Assembly: GCA_946618265.1 (NCBI GenBank)
Contig: CAMOLA010000086.1
Coordinates: 1 to 6,073, forward strand
Direction of reading: 5' to 3'
Origin: an uncultured Eggerthellaceae bacterium
Lineage (GTDB): Bacteria; Actinomycetota; Coriobacteriia; Coriobacteriales; Eggerthellaceae
DNA length: 6,073 bases
Shown here in pieces: positions 1 to 6,073 of this stretch. A program made the position numbers and the translations under genes. Below the pieces are notes generated by a model, which did not search any database, was not told the DNA's origin, and was given only the letters and a program-made list of their open reading frames with translations. The stretch's first letter is position 1, and the number at the start of each line of letters is the position of its first letter.

Positions 1-310
1 TGCGGATCCTGATCACTTCCTCGACGGGGCTTACGAACACCTTTCCATCGCCGACCTCGCCGGTCGCAGCCGTATCGCATATCAGGTCCACGAGGGCATC
101 TGCAGCGTCGTCTGCTACGACGAGCTCGAACTTCACTTTGGGGAGCATGTTCAGTAGCACTTCGGTGCCGCGGAAGTACTCCGACCAACCGTGCTGATTG
201 CCGCAGCCCATAACTTGCGCGACTGTCATGCCGGATATGTTGGCCGCAAAGAGGGCTTCCTTCAGCGGTTCCATCTTCTCGGGTCGCACGATTGCGATGA
301 TTCGTTTCAT
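1..310 (-). CDS. glnK: P-II family nitrogen regulatory protein (GlnK/GlnB type), C-terminus cut by window edge
   Basis: Translating the complement from the ATG at 310-308 gives 103 codons beginning MKRIIAIVRPEKMEPLKEAL and running off the left edge; family members are about 112 residues, so only about nine are missing. P-II proteins are cytosolic trimers that bind ATP/ADP and 2-oxoglutarate and report nitrogen status to Amt channels and other targets. Visible hallmarks are GMTV at 27-30, a T-loop at about 37-55, Gln39 and Lys58 (2-oxoglutarate and Mg-ATP contacts in the family), PKVK at 57-60, GDGK at 87-90 and RIR at 101-103. The T-loop reads RGTEVLLN, so position 51, the uridylylated tyrosine of E. 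coli GlnB, is valine, and position 46 is phenylalanine. The gene lies 13 bp downstream of amt, which favours the name glnK and co-transcription. Family assignment is very secure; the glnK versus glnB label is convention. Confidence 0.96.
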   Translation of the reverse strand, partial: MKRIIAIVRPEKMEPLKEALFAANISGMTVAQVMGCGNQHGWSEYFRGTEVLLNMLPKVKFELVVADDAADALVDLICDTAATGEVGDGKVFVSPVEEVIRIR

Positions 311-317
311 CAGTGGT

Positions 318-323
318 TCCTTT
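318..323 (-). promoter_or_regulatory. Ribosome binding site of the P-II gene
   Basis: On the minus strand AAAGGA sits directly after the amt stop codon (326-324) and 7 nt before the ATG at 310. The 10-mer GAAAGGAACC here recurs at the radical SAM gene's binding site. Its position entirely inside the 13-bp intergenic gap fixes the P-II start and supports translation from a shared amt transcript. Confidence 0.85.
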
Positions 324-1604
324 CTAGTCCATGCCCAGATACGCTGGGTACGCGCTTTCGCCGTGATTGGCGATGTCGAGTCCGACGGCTTCGTCGGCAT
401 CGCTGACGCGCAGGGATCCCTTGAAGGCGACCTTGACGACAAACCCGATGGCAAGTCCGCCGACGACCACGAACACGATGGTTACGAGGATGCCCAGAAT
501 TTGGCTGACGAGTAAGGATGCGTCGCCGGTGTAGACGAGGCCGCCGAAATCGGTCCAGGACAGCTCGGGCACGCAGAAGACGCCGGTGAGCACTCCGCCG
601 ATGACGCCTCCAACCGAGTGGCACCCGAACGCGTCGAGGGCGTCGTCGTATCCGATCTTGCGTTTGACCTGGCTGATGGCGATGAAACAGCAGGGAGCCG
701 TGACGAATCCCATGACGAGCGCGGCCCAGGGCTCCACGAATCCAGCTGCGGGCGTGATGGCCACGAGGCCCGCGACGAGGCCGGTGCATGCACCGACGAG
801 GGTCGGCTTCCCGACTCTGATGCGCTCGACGGCGAGCCACGAGACCATGCCCGCAGCCGATGCGGCGATCGTGTTGAGCAGCGCGAGCGCGGCGACCCCA
901 TCGGCGGCGAATTGCGATCCGGCATTGAAGCCGAACCATCCGAACCACAACAACGTGGCGCCGAGCACGACGAACGGCACGTTGTGGGCACGGTAGCTCA
1001 TGACGCCGAAGCCGCGGCGCTTGCCGAGCAGCAGGCACAAGACGAGGCCCGTGACGCCAGAGCTGATATGCACGACGTCGCCGCCTGCAAAGTCGAGGGC
1101 TCCGATCACGTCACCGATGAAGCTGCCTTCGCCTCCCCAAACCATATGAGCGAGCGGCGCATAGATCAGGGGCACCCAGATTGCGATGAACAGCATGACG
1201 GCACCGAATTTCATGCGTCCCGCCACGGCGCCCGTGATGATGGCGCAGGTGATCATGGCAAAGGCCATTTGGAAACCGATGTCGATGATGGCCGGATAAA
1301 CAGCATCCTCTGGGACGCTGGCAGCTTCTGCGAGCATCTCCGAAGTTGCTGGGAGGCAGCCGATTTGGTCGAAGCCGCCGAAGAACGGATTAGTCCCGTC
1401 GCCGCCGTAGGCGAACGACCAGCCGCATATGATCCACATCACGCCAACGATGCCGATGATGCCCATCACCATCATCATAGAGTTCACGACGTTCTTGCGC
1501 CGCGATAAGCCTCCGTAGAAAAACGATAGTCCCGGTGTCATGAGTGCAACAAGCATGGTGCACACGATCATGAATGCCGTAGAGCCGATGTCGTACATAT
1601 TCAT
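324..1604 (-). CDS. amt: Ammonium transporter, Amt family
   Basis: This 426-residue integral membrane protein of the Amt/MEP/Rh family forms trimers in the cytoplasmic membrane and conducts ammonium inward. Family landmarks (numbered from the ATG at 1604) are FYGGLSRRKN at 29-38, the gate phenylalanine near 115, HMVW ending at Trp156, Asp171 in the LDFAGG motif, the two pore histidines His179 (VVHISSG) and His329 (GCHSVGG), and WFGWFGFNAGS ending at Ser230. About eleven hydrophobic segments and a cytosolic tail with GLDIANHGESAY, the conserved C-terminal signature, match the family's usual size. The frame also offers a GTG one codon upstream (1607), but AAAGGA at 1611-1616 is 3 nt from that GTG and 6 nt from the ATG, so the ATG is preferred. 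It is followed 13 bp later by the P-II gene, its usual partner. The upstream region carries a phased repeat suggesting nitrogen control. No truncation or missing key residue is seen. Confidence 0.97.
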   Translation of the reverse strand: MNMYDIGSTAFMIVCTMLVALMTPGLSFFYGGLSRRKNVVNSMMMVMGIIGIVGVMWIICGWSFAYGGDGTNPFFGGFDQIGCLPATSEMLAEAASVPEDAVYPAIIDIGFQMAFAMITCAIITGAVAGRMKFGAVMLFIAIWVPLIYAPLAHMVWGGEGSFIGDVIGALDFAGGDVVHISSGVTGLVLCLLLGKRRGFGVMSYRAHNVPFVVLGATLLWFGWFGFNAGSQFAADGVAALALLNTIAASAAGMVSWLAVERIRVGKPTLVGACTGLVAGLVAITPAAGFVEPWAALVMGFVTAPCCFIAISQVKRKIGYDDALDAFGCHSVGGVIGGVLTGVFCVPELSWTDFGGLVYTGDASLLVSQILGILVTIVFVVVGGLAIGFVVKVAFKGSLRVSDADEAVGLDIANHGESAYPAYLGMD

Positions 1605-1610
1605 CACCCG

Positions 1611-1616
1611 TCCTTT
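1611..1616 (-). promoter_or_regulatory. Ribosome binding site of amt
   Basis: AAAGGA on the minus strand lies 6 nt before the ATG at 1604 and 3 nt before the in-frame GTG at 1607. The spacing favours the ATG. Confidence 0.75.
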
Positions 1617-1638
1617 CGAATCGATGTCGATGATTCGA
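1616..1638. repeat. Perfect 7-bp inverted repeat in the amt leader
   Basis: TCGAATC (1616-1622) and GATTCGA (1632-1638) are exact reverse complements separated by 9 bp. The repeat lies between the candidate amt -10 box and the Shine-Dalgarno and touches both. If transcription starts near 1631 only part of it would be in the RNA, so it would act on DNA as an operator. If transcription starts further upstream it could form a hairpin next to the ribosome binding site. AT-rich 7-bp arms can also arise by chance. Confidence 0.4.
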
Positions 1639-1643
1639 TTATG
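1638..1643 (-). promoter_or_regulatory. Candidate -10 box of the amt promoter
   Basis: CATAAT on the minus strand matches TATAAT at five of six positions and would place the transcript start near 1631, giving a leader of about 27 nt. The hexamer 17 bp upstream (1661-1666, ATCATC) is a poor -35, which would fit an activator-dependent promoter with the phased repeat array just upstream. No convincing sigma-54 -24/-12 pair was found. This assignment is an inference from spacing. Confidence 0.4.
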
Positions 1644-1681
1644 GGCGGACTTTGTTACGCGATGATTTCATTGGCATGAAG

Positions 1682-1741
1682 GAAACTCGTTGGTAAACCC
1701 GGGGAAACGCACCTGCAATTTCCCGGAAATCCAACGGCAAT
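1682..1741. promoter_or_regulatory. Phased 11-bp GNAA array, GlnR-box-like operator upstream of amt
   Basis: On the plus strand six pentamers begin exactly 11 bp apart: GAAAC (1682), GTAAA (1693), GAAAC (1704), GCAAT (1715), GAAAT (1726) and GCAAT (1737). G at position 1 and AA at positions 3-4 are invariant. GAAA recurs every 22 bp and alternates with GTAA or GCAA. The actinobacterial nitrogen regulator GlnR is known to bind alternating gTnAC and GaAAC half-sites separated by 6 bp, the same layout, although here the last base often departs from C. The array ends 78 bp before the amt start, upstream of the likely core promoter, where an activator would sit. The regulator's identity is inferred; a curved-DNA element or another regulator remains possible. 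Confidence 0.55.
1718..1730. repeat. Short palindrome inside the amt operator region
   Basis: ATTTCC-C-GGAAAT is a perfect dyad with 6-bp arms and a single central base. It overlaps the GCAAT and GAAAT units of the phased array. A second, looser dyad pairs GGGAAA (1702-1707) with TTTCCC (1719-1724) across 11 bp. These could be the binding site of a dimeric repressor or a by-product of the repeated GGAAA units. Confidence 0.35.
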
Positions 1742-1774
1742 ACTCTATTCTATGGCAAACGCGGTCTCTCGGCG

Positions 1775-3040
1775 TTATGCGGGCTGCAAGCCGACCTCCC
1801 GCAAGAACGTGCCTTCTTCGTCCGTTTCGAGCAGGCATACCGAAATCGCCGGATCGATGGAGAGCGTCTTGAGCTCCGGCAGGTACTTGCGCGGGAAGCT
1901 GAGCGAGGGCATCTCGTCGTTTTGCAGGAAGGAGGTATGTCCGCGTCGAAGCAGCGCTTCAGCCGTCTTGGCCACGTCCGGCCCGTACACTTTGGCGCAT
2001 TTTAGGAAGAAATCGCCGCCGTCGAAGTCGAAGACGGGATGCATGCCCTTGCCGCGCTCGTTGCGCTGGCGCATCTCGCTGCGATGCTTGTTGTCGAGCG
2101 AGCAGTAATGCATGCCGAAGGGGACGCCGGTCTCGATGCCGTACAGCATCATCTCGAGGCTAAGCTCCTCGCTTCCGGCGACGGGAAGCCCACCCGAGTA
2201 TCCGTAATCGTACATGACGTCGAACGGAGGATTGCGGATCTCGAACCCGCGTGCGGCAAACTCGTCCCAGCTATGGAACGGGAAGCAGAACTCGAGCAGA
2301 TTGATGCCGTCGATTCCAATTTCGGCCCAACGGTCGAACAGTTCCTGCATGCGCTGCTTGGTGCCGGGGATGATGGGCATTTCGACCATGACGTCGGGTA
2401 TGTAGCGCTTCGCGAGCTCCATTGCGGTCAAGACGCGCTCCTGACGCTCTGCCGGATCGTCCTGCTTCACGCTGAATCGGATCTCCTGCAAGCCGGCATC
2501 GCGCAAGCGCCGCGCGCCATCTTCGGTCAGCAGGTCGCCCGATGTGTACATGCGCATATGCGCGTGGGGGAAGCGCTCGCGGGCTTGCTCGAGGAACTCG
2601 ATGGAATCGTCGAGCACGAGCAGCGGCTCGCCGCCGGTCAGGCCGATGGCGGCAAGGCCGTCTTCGCCATAACGGTCCACGGCATCGGACAGCCCGTCGT
2701 GCCACGGGCATCCTTCTCGTACGAACCGATCGTATTCGGCCACGTTGTAGTTGAAGCAGAAATAGCAGTCGCGATGGCATTTGAACGTTGTCGAAAACGT
2801 TTCGGAACCCCTGTTGCCCGTGCATTCCACGCATGCCTTGGACTGCCAGCCCCAAACGATCGACGCGCCCGCGTTCTTGAACGTCGCGCCTGCGTCTTCG
2901 AGCTGCGCACGCACTGCGTCTATGCGCTTCTGGTTCTTCTCGCGTTCCGCGAACACGACGTCCTTTTCGCGCAAGGCGTCAAGATAGGCCTGCTCGCCGG
3001 CGGCGTATTCCTGCAATTCAGATTGAAGCACCTCGTTCAA
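1775..3040 (-). CDS. Uncharacterised radical SAM protein, related to pyruvate formate-lyase activating enzymes (COG2108-like)
   Basis: The protein is 421 residues if read from the TTG at 3040. It carries the radical SAM motif CX3CX2C at Cys88, Cys92 and Cys95 (KCHRDCYFC), which binds the [4Fe-4S] cluster that cleaves S-adenosylmethionine, and LTGGEP at 134-139 for SAM binding. A helical, charged N-terminus (about 1-50) precedes an extra CxxC (Cys70, Cys73), giving CX2CX14CX3CX2C. Later landmarks are VEMPIIPGT (219-227), a NLLEF segment followed by an ARG motif (247-264), and MHYCSLDNKHR (310-320). From memory this order of motifs resembles COG2108, an uncharacterised PflA-related group; that is recall, not a search. 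Ten cysteines in all could support a second cluster. TTG is chosen because AAAGGA lies 6 nt upstream and a TATAAT lies inside the longer open frame. The substrate is unknown; neighbours are separately transcribed and give no clear clue. Confidence 0.88.
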   Translation of the reverse strand: MNEVLQSELQEYAAGEQAYLDALREKDVVFAEREKNQKRIDAVRAQLEDAGATFKNAGASIVWGWQSKACVECTGNRGSETFSTTFKCHRDCYFCFNYNVAEYDRFVREGCPWHDGLSDAVDRYGEDGLAAIGLTGGEPLLVLDDSIEFLEQARERFPHAHMRMYTSGDLLTEDGARRLRDAGLQEIRFSVKQDDPAERQERVLTAMELAKRYIPDVMVEMPIIPGTKQRMQELFDRWAEIGIDGINLLEFCFPFHSWDEFAARGFEIRNPPFDVMYDYGYSGGLPVAGSEELSLEMMLYGIETGVPFGMHYCSLDNKHRSEMRQRNERGKGMHPVFDFDGGDFFLKCAKVYGPDVAKTAEALLRRGHTSFLQNDEMPSLSFPRKYLPELKTLSIDPAISVCLLETDEEGTFLREVGLQPA

Positions 3041-3046
3041 GACGGT

Positions 3047-3052
3047 TCCTTT
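3047..3052 (-). promoter_or_regulatory. Ribosome binding site fixing a TTG start
   Basis: AAAGGA on the minus strand lies 6 nt before the TTG at 3040, in the same GAAAGGAACC context as the P-II gene. No comparable site precedes the ATG at 3139, which falls within the carB terminator hairpin. Confidence 0.8.
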
Positions 3053-3059
3053 CAGAGAG

Positions 3060-3089
3060 TTCGTTCGAACGGCAATTATACCGAACGAA
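3060..3089. promoter_or_regulatory. Inverted repeat flanking the radical SAM -10 box, candidate operator
   Basis: TTCGTTCG (3060-3067) and CGAACGAA (3082-3089) are perfect reverse complements separated by 14 bp that contain the TATAAT box. A 10-bp palindrome, CGTTCGAACG (3062-3071), overlaps the left arm and the predicted transcript start. A dyad straddling the -10 box is a typical repressor position. No regulator gene is in the window to pair with it. Confidence 0.5.
3075..3080 (-). promoter_or_regulatory. -10 box of the radical SAM gene promoter
   Basis: The minus strand reads a perfect TATAAT, placing the transcript start near 3068 and giving a leader of about 28 nt to the TTG. No good -35 lies at 17 bp (AGTCTG at 3098-3103); TTGGAC at 3104-3109 is a better hexamer but 23 bp away. 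The box lies just downstream of the carB terminator. Confidence 0.65.
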
Positions 3090-3120
3090 TGAGTTGCCAG
3101 ACTGTCCAATGGCTCTTTAT

Positions 3121-3157
3121 CAAAGGAAACGGCCAGCAACAGTTGGTTGCTGGCCGT
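3121..3157 (-). terminator. Intrinsic terminator of carB
   Basis: On the minus strand ACGGCCAGCAAC pairs perfectly over 12 bp with GTTGCTGGCCGT (3157-3146 and 3140-3129) around a 5-nt loop, followed by a T-rich run, TTCCTTTG. The stem begins 24 nt after the carB stop codon. The T-tract is interrupted by two C residues, so termination may not be complete. On the plus strand no T-tract follows, so it is directional. Confidence 0.85.
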
Positions 3158-3181
3158 CGAGGGTATTGTGGTTTCGGGGGC

Positions 3182-6073
<2,892 letters not shown>

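Noticed and set aside
310..1038. Minus-strand open frame overlapping amt in another frame
   Set aside because: Arginine-rich, low-information translation typical of a GC-rich shadow frame inside a well-conserved gene.
618..1508. Long plus-strand open frame with a run of histidines, opposite amt
   Set aside because: It is the antisense of amt. The His run is the complement of ATG-rich codons in the MMMVMG segment, and composition is low-complexity with no binding site or homology. amt itself is unmistakable.
1702..1724. GGGAAA...TTTCCC as a terminator for the radical SAM gene
   Set aside because: Only a 6-bp stem with an 11-nt loop and no following T-tract. It fits an operator better than an intrinsic terminator.
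1608..1774. Sigma-54 promoter for amt
   Set aside because: Looked for GG-N10-GC spacing with flanking consensus. The nearest pair, TTGG and TTGC, is 14 bp apart, so it does not fit.
1690..2108. Plus-strand open frames across the amt upstream gap and the 3' end of the radical SAM gene
   Set aside because: No ribosome binding site and no recognisable protein. They overlap a conserved gene antisense, and the phased repeat explains the gap better.

Overview
The window carries four protein-coding genes, all on the minus strand, so in transcription order it reads from high to low coordinates: carB (its N-terminus lies beyond the right edge), an uncharacterised radical SAM protein, an Amt-type ammonium transporter, and a P-II nitrogen regulator (its last few residues lie beyond the left edge). 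It looks like a bacterial chromosome of fairly high GC content with compact spacing and GAAAGGA-type ribosome binding sites. The protein texture and GC content suggest a high-GC Gram-positive, possibly Coriobacteriia/Eggerthellaceae. That placement is an inference with no 16S or marker support. There is no sign of mobile DNA, CRISPR, tRNA or rRNA.

Region by region. (1) 3182-6073 is carB, the large subunit of carbamoyl-phosphate synthase, lacking about 114 N-terminal residues. It is followed by a strong hairpin terminator (3121-3157). (2) The radical SAM gene (1775-3040) has its own promoter with a perfect TATAAT at 3075-3080, flanked by an 8-bp inverted repeat, and most likely starts at a TTG codon. 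The frame stays open upstream to 3139, but that extension runs through the promoter and into the carB terminator, so it is not coding. (3) The 167-bp gap 1608-1774 holds the regulatory region of amt. Its striking element is a run of six GNAA pentamers spaced exactly 11 bp apart (1682-1741), which resembles the architecture of actinobacterial GlnR boxes. (4) amt (324-1604) and the P-II gene (1-310) are 13 bp apart with the P-II Shine-Dalgarno inside that gap, so they almost certainly form one nitrogen-controlled operon.

Functionally, amt and P-II form a well-known pair: Amt brings in ammonium, and P-II senses ATP/ADP and 2-oxoglutarate and plugs the channel when nitrogen is plentiful. CarB uses glutamine-derived nitrogen for pyrimidine and arginine synthesis. 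The radical SAM protein has no assignable substrate. Its neighbours do not reveal its role because it has its own promoter and follows a terminator. Most of the window is ordinary housekeeping sequence. The parts worth a second look are the phased amt operator, the radical SAM protein with its promoter dyad, and the P-II T-loop that lacks the uridylylated tyrosine.
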